NCBI GenBank assembly: GCA_963922205.1
Contig: CAWUHX010000071.1
Span: 558,001 to 622,000, forward strand
DNA: 64,000 nucleotides
DNA from: Romanomermis culicivorax
Taxonomy: Eukaryota > Nematoda > Enoplea > Mermithida > Mermithidae
Direction of reading: 5' to 3'
Below the pieces are notes generated by a model. That model saw nothing but the letters and a program-made list of their open reading frames with translations. It did not search any database and was not told the origin of the DNA. Every line of letters starts with the position of its first letter. The first letter of the stretch is position 1. Positions 11,911-22,874 of this stretch are shown piece by piece. Both the position numbers and the translations under genes were made by a program.

Positions 11911-13254
11911 TTGATTGTGATGGTTGCTAAGCAATCACAAATGAATCCTTTTGTACAGATGGATCAGAGAGTGAATTTCCCTAATGTAGTATTGGGCAGT
12001 ACTGTCAAAATGAATGCTATCGCAGCCCAAACTGTAGTACCAGCAGTACAGGTGATGAAGAGAGGCACGCCAGCTAGTCCTCAGGAGCAACATTTGCTGG
12101 ATAGATACCCCAAAACAGCCCCATTCCATGTTGAGGTTATAATAGGAGGTCATAAGACATTGGCTCTCATTGACACATGAGCTCAGTGCACAGTTATGTC
12201 GGCTAAGTTTCTCAAAGAAACTTTGGGACCAGATTACACTGAATATCTGAGGATATTAAATCTTACTGTAGCCAATCGTAAAACAGTCCAAGCCTATGGG
12301 TATATTCAATTTAGGATGGATACCCTGTGTGGACAGTTTCCTATAAAAGCAATTGTTATCCCTGAAGCAGGTGAAAATATAATTGTGGGAACAGACTTTT
12401 TGGCTCATCCTTAGGTAGGAGCCATAACAGATTTCAGAAACAGGATGATGATGCTCAACAACAGGCAACAACAGATATATGTGACATCAGAGCAGCCTCA
12501 AATGAACTACAGAGAGGTCATGACCATGAATGCTGCGGAATCTACAATGAGCCCCACTGAGCAATTTCAGCCAAAGATTTGCCTCTTAAAGGTTTTGGTG
12601 CCAGTAGTAAGTTTGAATCAGGTCTACTTGCCTAGTGGTACTAATATACTTGTGAAAGCAAAACTTTGGAACAAGGTAGGGGAAAATTGCCTGAATGGAA
12701 TCATAGTAGAGTCCAAGGAAAATGAAAATAGGTTCCACATAGATAATACTATAGTAGATGGTACTAAAAGTGATTTTGTAGTAATGGTATCTAATAGCAC
12801 GGGATCAGGATACCATTTGAAACAAAATCAAATAATTGGCTGTACTTATTCTGTGTTACGCGATTCCTCTAATCAAAATCAACTAAAGGGGAAGATAGTT
12901 GAAGAACAGGAGAAGCTGTAAACTAGTACAGTTCAAGCTAAACCTGATTCGACTCAAGGTCATGAGAAGGAGTTCAGGGAAGCTTTGTACAGTATGCTAG
13001 CTAAATCCAAAATACCTCCAGATCAGTTAGAACAAGCTTTGAAGTGTTTCACCAAATATAGACACGTATTTAGCTTGCCTAATGATCCACCAACTACTAA
13101 ACCCTATTTGACCTATAAAATAAATACAGGTGATGCAGCACCTGTGGCTAAGCGCTATCACAGGACTGCTATAACTTAAGGCCACATGTCTGTGAGCATG
13201 TGCAAGATATGCTCAAAAAGGGTGTCATAGAACCATCAAAGTCGCCTTAGGAAC
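11911..13254 (+). pseudogene. Protease and RT N-terminus of retroelement 2
   Basis: One frame runs from 11911 to 13178 with stops at 12178-12180, 12412-12414 and 12919-12921. The retropepsin active site is present but broken: the Asp-Thr is followed directly by the TGA at 12178 where Gly is expected. A GTDFL motif ends the protease. From about 12985 the sequence matches the N-terminal approach to reverse transcriptase; a frameshift at 13176-13179 leads into the conserved segment ending EPSKSP, after which homology stops. The catalytic YxDD region is absent. Confidence 0.75.
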
Positions 13255-13289
13255 CATCAAAGTCACCATAAAACCATCAAAGTCGCCAA
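13230..13289 (+). repeat. Three copies of a 20-21 bp microrepeat
   Basis: The unit AACCATCAAAGTCGCC occurs three times (starting near 13230, 13251 and 13271). The first copy is the RT coding sequence for EPSKSP, so the truncation point of the retroelement carries a triplication of its last codons. Confidence 0.8.
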
Positions 13290-14229
13290 AAATGTGTATA
13301 ATTAACTAAAATTTTATATTAACACAAAAATCTTCAAGTTTTTCTAACTCAACATTATTTCAGAATAATTGAGCAAAAAAATACTCACTTCTGACATTGT
13401 GAGAATCTAGGAATATCTGCAAATGGCTATTACTGGTAATTTCATTGGTTCTCCTCCAAGCCTAGTTTAAAGTCTCATTATTCCGATCATTTTGCATCCA
13501 TCTTCATCATTTCCTCTTTATTTATCATACTATACTTTTTCTACCCTTTTCTCGTTCAAATTTACATAAGGCTGTCAAATGTGCTTTCCATGCCTAAAGC
13601 TTTCTTCTTCATTTTATTTTCTTAATCATCACCATCTAAATTATTTCTTTCACTACTCTCTCTAACAGCCTTCATCCCAACTAGCAATATTCCATTCATT
13701 TTGGAATAATTGATGCAGTGAGATTCAAATTTTTATCCAAAATTATGGAAGGCTCGTTGACTATATTCAATAAATTTTGCATTCATGATCCAGACTCCTT
13801 GATGATCATTTTTTTCAAAAATTTCGAAATCATTGGAATTGATTTATATATCTCTAGTAAGGCTGCATTTACCGAAACTCCAACTGTTGCATGCATCGAT
13901 GATTTCAAAATGAATGAAGTATGCTGTTCATGATAGTTTTTATGTATCTTTTACATATACAAGCCACATTTCTCATTCATTTCTCAGTTTTCTCCGACCA
14001 ACTGCTATGCTCCCCTTTCCCTATCATGTCAATCTGCCTATACTTTCGGTCCTTCCAAATATTTTGTATTTGTTTTACATTATTATTATTTTGTGTATTC
14101 TATCATCTTCTTATATTTTATCTGTAAAACCAGTCTGTGTGTTTTGCATATTTCCATCCACAATAAATTGAAAACATAAAATCAGTTCAATTGTCTTTTA
14201 GATTCATGGGAAATGTAGAAATGCGGAAA
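13290..14229. other. No gene recognised
   Basis: AT-rich sequence with only short frames of low-complexity hydrophobic composition. No terminal repeats, RNA gene or domain seen. Confidence 0.4.
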
Positions 14230-14975
14230 TGGACGTTTCAGCGCTGGCCACTTCGGCACCAAACTTCTCCTCTTCTGTTTACTTTACTGTCCTCCATTTT
14301 CTGTCATTTTCCTTCTCTATCTTATGTTTTTCTTTATACTTTTTGCTGTCGAAAAATGACAGCAAAAAGCTTGAAATTAATTCATGATTATAATTTGTTT
14401 TGCGTGATATTTTTTCTGTATGGAAACAAAACTGCTCTAGATATACAGTCTGTTTTTCATAAAATGCTTGTTAAGTGAAAATTGGCAAAAATTAGCATGG
14501 TCATTGAAATCGTCTACAATTTTCTATTATAGAATTTTTTATTCAAGAAATGGCTAAAATCAGTTGAGTAAGCTCACCGGTTTTTGGCCTGTGTGACAAG
14601 GTTTACCTGAAAATCTTCAAGTTTGAAATAGTGCTTACTTTATCTAGAAGCATCTGGAGGAAAAAACTATAATTAGGCTAGTTTTTCATTTGTTAAACTA
14701 AATGCATATGCTTTCTGTAGCATCACTTTCGACATTTTCAGTAAACCACGTCTTTTTCTTTTTCTGTGATCATTTTTTTCAACACTTTCCTGCCTCTGTT
14801 TTTCTTTTCTTTTATTAAAAGTGCATTTTATTCTCTCTTTATATACTCATTTACACAACTACTACAACCTTGGAAAGTGACTGGGGAATACTGCTGATTT
14901 TCTATTATTTTGTTTTTGAACATGAAGTTATATAATAACAGGTGCCGAAATAGCTGGTGCCAAAGTAGTTGGGGG
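14230..14975. mobile_element. Possible diverged relative of the Harbinger-like family
   Basis: The interior at about 14445-14700 can be aligned by eye with 3805-4045 inside MITE copy 1: shared blocks include TCTGTTTTT-ATAAAA, TGAAAATCGT-like, CTATT.TA.AATTTTT and TAGAAGCAT followed by an ACTATAA-like block. GGTGCC/GGCACC-containing ends are inverted (CACTTCGGCACC on the left, GGTGCCGAAATAGCTGGTGC on the right). No clean TAA duplication was found, so the borders are approximate. Confidence 0.35.
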
Positions 14976-16170
14976 AAACTTGTGTTCATAAAACTCAGAA
15001 AACTTCAAGTGTGAGAAGGACTTTATGAAGATGAATAAATAAAATCTCAATCTCCAAGGAAATCCAAATAGAATATTGAAGATTATCTATTGAAAAATTA
15101 GATGAAGTATTTTGATTAAGAGAAACTATGCACAAGTCAACTTTTCTGATGCATAGCGCCAGAAAACTTTTGAGCATGGAAGCTTCTGAAATGTTGTAAG
15201 ATGTATTTTAGAGATGTGTAATACTCCTTGTTTAGATTTTGAGCCGAAAAATTGCAGTAAAGTAAAGTAAAGTAAAGAAATGTGAGAAGAACCAATGAAT
15301 TCACATTCACCGCAATCCAAAATTCTAACTTGCACTATATTTTCAAAGAAAGTGTTCAGTTTCACTTAGCCTAATATGATATGAGATATGGCAGAATGAT
15401 ATAATCAATCAAGAATAATTGAAAAAGAAACTAAACTTTTTTCGATCATTTTTCTGCTTAAATGTGATGATATATTTTTTGTTGCACCACAAAAATTTGA
15501 GATTTTGATCTTCTAAGTCACACAAAAATGCACTTTTTCATCAATGCCTGCCAGCAATAAAATGCCCAGAAAATTTCTCCACATTAAAAAACTCTACACT
15601 AAGCGGAAAAAACCTGTATACATCTCATCTTGGATTTGAATATCCCCAATTCTAGTGCAAAGTGCCAGGATAAACTTCAGGATTTTGGTATTCTAGAACG
15701 CTGGGACATGAATCTCTTCAGTATTTGATTGATGTATAAAACATCTAATTTTCCAGTCAATTCAATTATCTTCCAGTAGGGAAAATGTAAAAATCATATT
15801 GAAAGCATGCAACTAAAATTCAAAAATCAGGCAAGCAATGAAGAATTGGAATTCTTCAAAATTTTTGTCATTGTCCTATGCTGATGATGTTTGAATCATT
15901 TTCCAAATGCAAAAAGTTTGTGTTCATGAAATTTAAATTTTTTTAAAGATTGCAAAAAGATTTTGTGAAATTAAACCAACTTGCTAAAATTGGCTGTAAT
16001 TATGGTGACTCCATTCTCGGGTGCTGTGAGTGAATCCCATTCCAGCACAGCAGAAAATATTATTAAAGATTTATCATAATCCAGTTGTGGAAACATTGAC
16101 GATATGCTATATTTTTACCTCATAGATTGGCTTTGATTTTGGGTCATATTTTTTTCTTTCTTGTGATTTT
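14976..16170. other. No gene recognised; short tetra/pentanucleotide run
   Basis: Unannotated AT-rich sequence. A (GTAAA)n microsatellite of about four units lies near 15258-15280. The phrase TTTTGATCTTCTA..ACAAAAATGCA near 15510 and CTAGAACGCTGG near 15695 resemble a block recurring in the hAT MITEs, so part of this stretch is likely decayed hAT sequence. Confidence 0.35.
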
Positions 16171-16174
16171 TTGT

Positions 16175-16434
16175 CATCGCGACCATACATGCATATAGGG
16201 GGGTAGAGGGAGTAAACCCCCTTACCTAAAACCCTGGCTTAAAAAAATCTTCAAACACCCCCCTGAACTTTTTCCTAGATGGCTTTTTTGATGATTTTTG
16301 TGCACATTTTGTGCGAAAAACAAGCTTGAAGAACTTTTTTTTTGTTTGTTTGCTCACCCACCCCCCTACTCCTTGGATAAAAAGTCCAGTGACCATCTCC
16401 CTGGAAAATTTTTTGCCATGCACATCTGGTGGCG
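16175..16434. mobile_element. Short MITE with C/G-run interior
   Basis: Imperfect inverted ends of about 20 bp: TCGCGACCATACATGCAT on the left and TCGCCACCAGATGTGCATGG on the reverse strand of the right end. Interior carries runs such as GGGGGG and CACCCCCC. No clear target duplication, so superfamily is not assigned. Confidence 0.4.
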
Positions 16435-16859
16435 ACACATATAAATGGGCTTTTATGGGCCAGTTAGGTTTTTTTGGCTCGGCCTGGGGTTATGTGGGGT
16501 GGGGCTGCATTGTTGCAGCCTGTGATGATGCACTAGGGATGCAATGGGTAGTGAATTTCGATTTATTCGGCTTCAGGTTCAGGTAGTCCTAGTTGATTTA
16601 TTGGGGTTCGGGTATTGATCCTAAAATTACTCAGGTTTGGGGTCAGGTAATTCAATAAACATAGGTTAACTTTTTTTGTATTACTGCATTGCAGTGCATA
16701 CTTGTACAAGGGTTATGTTCATTGTGTCAATACTTCTCATATAATAAAGTATCAGTACTTTCGTTGACACGATTTTTGAAGGTATTGAGAAACAATTTGG
16801 GAGTGTAAAACAGAATGAGTAAGAAAAAATTGCAGTAGAGTAGAGCACAAGTTTAAAGG

Positions 16860-17415
16860 AGCAATGACATTTCAGAATGTACATTGTCACATCGCAACAT
16901 ACCTTGATCCATGTTATAAGAATAGATTTTTTCCCAAAAATTCAATAGTAAGACTGGTGACCAGTCTCATTGAAAAATACATTGAACAAAGTGCAATAGA
17001 TATAGAACCTCAGCCAATGAAAAAATGAAACAAAACAAAACCAACTACAACTTCGGCAGGCTTGAGTATGGAAGACATTGCTCATGAATCAGATAGCAGT
17101 CCAGAAGAAAATACTCAACAAGCCAATACACTTATGCTGGTAATCTTGAACATGCTTCCTCAATCATATATACTTCAATATAGCTCTTTCAGGAAATTGA
17201 AAATTACAAAAAGAAGAAATGGTGGCCATTAAATAAAAAAACTTTCCCATTTTGGTGCATGTTGTAAGAAGATATTTGGCATCACCACCCCCATCATTGC
17301 ACTCAGAAAGATTGTACAGCCATGCATGTCTAATTTATGAACCAAGTCAAAACAGAATGAAGGGTGAAACTGCTGAAAAATTATTATTTGTTAAAATGCA
17401 ATTACAAATATTGAT
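16860..17415 (+). pseudogene. hAT transposase remnant (C-terminal region with dimerisation domain)
   Basis: A plus-strand block near 16887-16985 encodes ATYLDPCYKNRFF, a hallmark of the hAT catalytic region upstream of the dimerisation domain. After an acidic, serine-rich linker, the segment near 17265-17415 encodes the dimerisation domain including RRYLASPP, SERLYS, NR and ETAEKLLF. Several stops and frameshifts separate the blocks; the N-terminal BED finger and most of the catalytic domain are missing. Non-functional. Confidence 0.82.
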
Positions 17416-17534
17416 AGGTAAGTAAATATTGTTGTTGATGCACTGATTTTCTAGAATATAGCTGCTCTAAAGTCTCCTATAAACCTGAATAAAATCAGAA
17501 AAAAAGAGTCAAAACTATTCGAGTATCTGAGAAG

Positions 17535-19153
17535 TAGAGCTTCACACGACAAAAATTTCGTACCTGGGTACCCGTTTATTCATTACCCGGGTACCTGGGT
17601 ATCCGGGTACCCGAATTACACGGGTATACCCGGGTACATGTTAAAATGAGTTGTAATGATAATGTACATATATAATATTAGACAGATACACTGTGAAAAT
17701 AGAATGATGCATTACACACACTCCATAGTCCCTACTACATAATACTTTTCAACACTTGTGTTGAAACACTGGTTGTGTTGTTGTATACAATAGGCTGCAT
17801 AGGTAGGTGTATTGCCAATATAATGCTAGAGATGATGATTGATACACATCATCGACACACAGGCTGCAAAATACTACACATCACATCATGATAGCTCAAT
17901 ATTATTGACGAGACAAAGCAAAATTTGCATACCTCCAGGGTTTTTTTTTGACCTACGAGTCACAAGCCGAGTGGCTTGTTGACCTTAAATTTTACAAACC
18001 ATTCCAAATTTTTGCAAAGCCAATTTTATAATATCAGTATATGTGAATAAATTCCAATGCTAGGTTATTTTTTAAATAAATGAATATATTGAGCATCATG
18101 GCAATTGATTAAAAAAGAGGTGTCATTAAGCATTTATTCAATAACATTTAGAGCCGTTAATTCATTAAAATTCAGGAAACATTTGAAATTTTTGAGTTTG
18201 ATCGAAGTCTAATCTACAAGCATTGTGGAAAAAATTTTCCAGCAAGCTATCCAAGAACATAATGACTTTGAATTACATGAGAAATCAATGGTTAAGTCGT
18301 CTATGATGACAAGTGAGAGCCCAAAAAAGCTATTAATCTTTCCTGCCTGAAACAACGGAAAATTTTTTTGGGTATTGACATTTTGCGATACTGGAAAATC
18401 AATTTTCCAACCACTTGTTTGAAGAATTAGTTTCGAATTTTCTGTTCAAAGGTCGTAATTTCTGGAATTTCATGTTTGAAAAATTTTAAAATCATTAATT
18501 TATTCACACACTCTAATGAACTTGCCCAAATAGATATGAGCAAGAAGAGTAGAAGTTTCTGAAAACTACTTCCATGAAGTTTTTGGATTGACTTTACGTT
18601 GAGAAAGGAATAACCACTTCAAAAAGTTTACAGACTTGACGTATTGATCTTTCTAAAAAAATGTGTCAAGGGAAAAATGTGAATCTGCATTAAATATCAA
18701 AATGAAATATTGAAGATTACCAATTAAAACATGAGATAATATGTTTAAGATGATTAAAACTATTATGATTAAATGATTAATGAAGGTAGACATGTTAGAA
18801 GCAGCGCCTGAGCTTGGAAATAAATAATAATGCTTATTTAAGTTGGAAAATTTTGAGATTATGACCTTCTAGAATGCACCAAAATGCACCTTTTCTGTAT
18901 CGGATATCATCAAATACATGACCCAAAAAATTCTGACAAGCCATTTTGGCTTGTTGGACTAAAATTCTACAAGCCATTTTGTCAGTCCAACAAGCCATGG
19001 CTTGTAAAAGGCTAAAAAAACTATGCTACACCTCTACTCTCAAGTCTACATATTATACGTCATACAAAACGGGTACCCGAATTACCCGTGTACCCGGGTT
19101 TTCATTTTGTACCCGGGTACCCAGGTAATTCCGGTACCCGGTGTGAAGCTCTA
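17535..19153. mobile_element. Middle hAT MITE (TAGAGCTTCACAC ends)
   Basis: Perfect 8-bp duplication CTGAGAAG at 17527-17534 and 19154-19161. Inverted ends TAGAGCTTCACACGAC on the left and TAGAGCTTCACACCGG on the reverse strand of the right end. Subterminal arrays of GGGTACCCGGGTA palindromes lie at about 17570-17640 and 19070-19140. Without the element nested inside it, the body is only about 520 bp, so it is non-autonomous. Confidence 0.9.
17936..19025. mobile_element. Inner hAT MITE, CAGGGTTTTTT family, copy B
   Basis: Same family as copies at 9742 and 31611, collinear over nearly its whole length. Flanks CATACCTC (17928-17935) and TACACCTC (right side, offset by one base from the element end) agree at 6 of 8. 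Compared with copy A it lacks about 19 bp spanning the GC-rich hairpin near 18846. Right border may be 19025 or 19026. Confidence 0.85.
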
Positions 19154-19242
19154 CTGAGAAGCATTTTATTCAGGTTCAGTTCGGGTAACTGAAAATAGCT
19201 CGGGTACCCGATATTTGGGTTTGGGTACCTGTTGCATCCCTA

Positions 19243-19832
19243 TGGTGCAGGACCCTAATATCTACTCCTATTAACCAATTGACTTTCAACAGTTTCCACC
19301 AATTGAAGTACATCATGTCTGCATTTAATCCAATTTTTCCCAATGAGTTCAAAATGTTTTGCACCTGAATTTTGCACTGAAGAACCTTGAAAACATCATT
19401 TTAGACTGTAAATTTACACCTTCCATTTGGGTATAATTGTTGCGAAGATTCATTTTTTGGTAGTTTATGATGTGAAAATCAAAAGAATTTTATGACTTTG
19501 TGTGGCGGAAAGAGAAGGAAATTAAAATATCTATAATTGACTTTAATTCATTTCTTATTGTTGTTGTGAATGCGAAGATTCATTTTCCAGAGTTTGGACA
19601 TATGAATATTCGAAAATTTTTCCAGCGTGATGAAGAATTCAGAACATATTCTAAGCAGAATCATAGAGATGTCACTAGCAGCTGAATTTCAAGGAAATCT
19701 ATTTGCATTATGCTTTCAACTGATTTATAAGACCGATTTTCTTGTTTATTAGCACAATCTGCGCGACCTGACTAAAATTTCTTTATTTGTTCATCTTTAT
19801 GAATTACTGACTCAAGGAACATCAGAATGTTT
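19243..19832. other. No gene recognised
   Basis: Flank of the nested hAT elements. AT-rich, with short open frames lacking domains. Confidence 0.35.
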
Positions 19833-19852
19833 GAGTACTCCTAAAATGCATA

Positions 19853-20133
19853 GTCCCAGACCGAGCCTAACTTTTACTGAAGCCACGAGTAGCGGGGACA
19901 GGTTGCCTCAACTCTGGTGGCCTTCGACGGTCCATCAAACTCAACGGCGGAGGGATGCTGAGGGTGGTCATGGCAACCAACTCAACTGTAAATTGTTGCA
20001 AAAAAGAGAGCACCTTTCCTGTTACTCAGTTGGCTCAGTTGGTTAGTGTGCAGATGGTAGCTGCAAGGTCCCAGGTTCAAGTCCCTGACCGAGCCTAACT
20101 TTTACTCAAGCCCCGAGTAGTAGGGACAGGCTG
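19853..20133 (+). mobile_element. tRNA-derived SINE, partial dimer, with 20-bp target duplications
   Basis: Bounded by GAGTACTCCTAAAATGCATA at 19833-19852 and 20134-20153, a long target-site duplication as made by LINE machinery. A box TGGCTCAGTTGG at 20031-20042 and B box GGTTCAAGTCC at 20074-20084 have tRNA-like spacing (31 bases). The sequence after the B box (GACCGAGCCTAACTTTTACT and following) also occurs at the very 5' end (19858 onward), so the insert looks like a head-to-tail pair: a first unit truncated at the B box, followed by a second with the internal promoter. No intact tRNA cloverleaf is claimed because the 5' acceptor strand does not pair. Confidence 0.8.
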
Positions 20134-20237
20134 GAGTACTCCTAAAATGCATACATAAAGCATCTGTCGCCACATTATAAACGTTTCTAGAAACGTGAAA
20201 AATTTTCAGAAATGAAATTGGGAGCAAGGTTGACTGA

Positions 20238-20398
20238 CATAGGTGTAATTGGAGGAGGGGGTTGGGTGAGCCCGCCCTCAAATCGGTCGGTTCTAAAACC
20301 ATAATTTTATGACACACTTGATTTTTGGGAAAATGGGTATCCTCATCCCACTGATTTTGGATTTATCTTCCCCCAACCGACTGGAAGTCTCAAGTATG
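20238..20398. mobile_element. Degenerate G-run MITE of the CATACCTG family
   Basis: Left end CATAGGTGTAATTGGAGG, right end on the reverse strand CATACTTGAGACTTCCAGTC, both recognisable variants of the family ends at 48378. No matching target duplication remains. Confidence 0.5.
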
Positions 20399-21305
20399 TA
20401 TGTATATTCACCGTTCACAGATGGAGAAAATTCCTGAAAAACGATCACTTTCGTCATTCGAAGTAGCGAGCGACACTTTTTTTGGGCGGACTTTTTCGAT
20501 ATTTGGCGAAAGAGTTCAAAAATTTTTCTGGCATTTTCGCCAAGTCGTTTTTCGCTCAAGATGATATATAAAGACGTTATTTATGCCTTTTTAAGCTTGT
20601 TTGTTTACTAAAAATGAAGAAAAAAAGTTCGAGCTTTCAGTCGGATTGTGATAAGAATATATCAAAATAGATAATAGCAAAGAAGCAACAAAAAAAGATT
20701 AACTGCCTAGAAATTCGACTAATGACATCTCTGTGATCAGCCAAAGGGAAAGATTGTTGACTGGATTTGATTTTCCCATCCTTCCTGCACAGCATTCTGA
20801 TTTTGATGTTCCAGAACGCTTGAATCTTTTCAAGACTTATCTTATGATTTATGGTTTAATTTTATAGTATTGAATGATGTTCACACTTGAACAATGAGCT
20901 GATGTTTTCAATAAGCTAACCAGGTGGCAAATCAGCTAGAAGTCAAAGATGTTTCATAAATCTGGGCGAAACAGCATAACTCATAAAGATATCCAGGCGA
21001 GATGTGACCAAATTTTTTTTTGACTTCGATGCTGGCGAATGCTGGAAAATGAGTATTTCCACAATTTATTTTCTGGATAAGAGGTCTAATTTAGCAGTCA
21101 ATTAAATCATTTTCCATACTCGGCGACAGCACGGTTGGAATTAGGCTCTCATCACGCAAAAAAGATTTCGAATTATCCATAAAGCTTAATTTTCGTCAAA
21201 TATACTAAGACTCAATATCAAAAATCACCAATTAAACAATGAGATAAGACATTCTAGATGGTGACAACTGTCAGATATCAAGTATTGAGTGAACTTGACA
21301 TTCTT
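20399..21305. other. No gene recognised
   Basis: AT-rich. Phrases such as TTGATGTTCCAGAACGCTTGAATC (near 20800, quoted in part: GTTCCAGAACGC) and AATGCTGGAAAATGAGTAT (near 21035) match the block recurring beside the GC-rich hairpin in hAT MITEs, suggesting old fragments of that family. Confidence 0.35.
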
Positions 21306-21520
21306 CGTATACCTGTAAGATGTCCGACTAGTTAGGATGGCAAAACAAAAATCTTTGAGTGAGATCCCAAAGTTTACCGAATTTTGGGGGAGGTCCCAAA
21401 AATCCTAAAAATTGGGGAAAAACTCGGAAATTCCGAAAATTTTTCACAAAAAGGCCACTAAACCTATTTTTTCAAAATTTTTCCGAGTTTGGGAGGGGTT
21501 CCGACATTTGGATATAGAGT
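21306..21520. mobile_element. Partial G-run MITE of the CATACCTG family
   Basis: Left end ATACCTGTAAGATGTCCGAC matches the family terminus; the interior has the same alternating GGGG / AAATTTTTC pattern. The right terminus is not recognisable. Confidence 0.45.
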
Positions 21521-21749
21521 TAAACCATGTTGAATTTTTTGTGCGTAGGTATCACCTTGAGGAAAAATTTTTTGATGATCAAGTTCATACTTTTATGTCA
21601 GACTGTTGAGCCGTGATTATTTTTCCAGAAAATTCCTCAGATTCAGATTATTTCTCTAGAAGCTCCCTTACTACTTTATTATTTTGAATTAACGGTTGTA
21701 TTGCTCCCTTATTTTCTAGTTTTACGTTATAAATTATGGCAACTTCACG

Positions 21750-22115
21750 AAAATTAACAAAATTTTTCTGCATAATCAAAGTAGTCATGAAAATGTACAT
21801 TCTGACAATTTTGACGATCAAATAGAAGTTGGAATATCTGCTCAAGCCGAACCCGAAATTTATGATGAAAATGAATTTACGGAAACAATTGTTGATGTAG
21901 AAGCTCGTTCTTTACAGAATTAATTCAGATGCCGAACAGTTGACTTATCACAGTGAAGATGAAGAAATGCTGCTAGATGATGCACAAAAACACTCTGCAA
22001 GCAACACAACAAAAAACGGTCGCTTGAAATCCATTGAAAATCTGAATTCACTTGGCTAGAAAAGTTATCAAATAATGAAGTCAAATGTACAATCTGCGAG
22101 CAAAACTAATGAATT
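21750..22115 (+). pseudogene. Possible transposase/BED-finger fragment
   Basis: Plus-strand reading from about 21755 gives an acidic segment (EPEIYDENEFTETIVDVEA), then after a frameshift SEDEEMLLDD and, in another frame, FTWLEKLSNNEVKCTICEQN. The W..K.....KC.IC arrangement resembles the start of BED or TTF-type zinc fingers that open hAT-like transposases. Too broken to classify. Confidence 0.3.
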
Positions 22116-22437
22116 AATCTCTTGTATGGCTCTTGTAAACTCACTTAAATATTAATCTATAAGCAGATCATAGCTCGAAAGTTTTTGCAAACAAATGTCG
22201 ATTTTCTGGTGGAAAAAGATGCAAGTTAATGAGCAACGTTCAAAAAACATATCGGAAATGAATTTAAGCGATTTTTAAGCAAGGAAACTAAAAAAAATGA
22301 TTTTTCCTCATGAGAAAATTTTTTTGGCGTTTTTTGCCAAATAGGGCAAAAAGTTTTTGGAAAAAAAACACTGTCCAGGTATGATTCTTCGCGCATTAGC
22401 TGAGCTGCATTACAGCAAACAATGATTACTATAATCA

Positions 22438-22864
22438 CATACCTGTAAGACCTCCGACCAGTTGGGGGGGGGGGGTAAATCCGCAATTTTGGGGGGGGGG
22501 TAGAAAAAAGTCGAAATTTTTCCCAAAAAAGACTAAAAATATACACTTTTTTGCAAATTTTTTTAATTTTTTCCAAACTGGGGGGGGGGGGTAAATGATT
22601 TTGGATACAGGGTTGGCCAAGTTGGGGGGGATCCCTTCCCCAACCCCCCTCAATAGTCATACCTGTAAGACCTCCGACCAGTTGGGGGGGGGGTGTAAAT
22701 CCGAAATTTGGGGGGGGGGGTAGAAAAAAGTCGAAAATTTTCCCAAAAAACATTACACTTTTTTCAATTTTTTCAAAACTGGGGGGGGGGGGGGTTGGGG
22801 GAAATTATTTTGGATACAGGGTTGGCCAAGTTGGGTTGGGGGTCCCCCAAGAAGTACAGGTATG
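22438..22864. mobile_element. Tandem pair of G-run MITEs (CATACCTG family)
   Basis: Two head-to-tail units, starting at 22438 and at about 22663, each opening CATACCTGTAAGACCTCCGA and containing poly(G) runs of 7-15 bases separated by A/T blocks; only the second ends with GTACAGGTATG. TATAATCA occurs just left (22430-22437) and at 22867-22874 on the right, an 8-bp duplication offset by two bases. The internal unit junction suggests tandem duplication or loss of one end. Confidence 0.75.
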
Positions 22865-22874
22865 TGTATAATCA

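Larger units (their letters stand above)
8298..13290 (+). mobile_element. Decayed Ty3/Gypsy-like LTR retroelement, 5' half
   Basis: Order is leader, gag, protease, start of reverse transcriptase, all on the plus strand and all broken by stops and frameshifts. The element is interrupted in gag by a hAT MITE (9742-10840) and stops abruptly after the first RT residues at about 13247, where a 20-bp microrepeat begins. The RNase H, integrase and 3' LTR are missing. It has the opposite half of pol from the fragment at 1-1725, so the two cannot be compared directly and may or may not be one family. Confidence 0.8.
16534..19242 (+). mobile_element. Outer hAT element (TAGGGATGCA ends) with transposase remnant
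   Basis: Ends TAGGGATGCAATGGGTA and, on the reverse strand, TAGGGATGCAACAGGTACC. Flanking 8-mers TGATGCAC (16526-16533) and TGGTGCAG (19243-19250) agree at 6 of 8, an eroded hAT duplication. Subterminal sequence has repeated GGGTA/TACCC motifs. It carries pieces of a hAT transposase and two younger elements inserted one within the other (17535-19153 and 17936-19025). Confidence 0.8.

Noticed and set aside
20031-20090. A genuine tRNA gene
   Set aside because: A and B boxes are good, but the 5' acceptor strand does not pair with the 3' strand and the sequence lies inside a SINE with target duplications.
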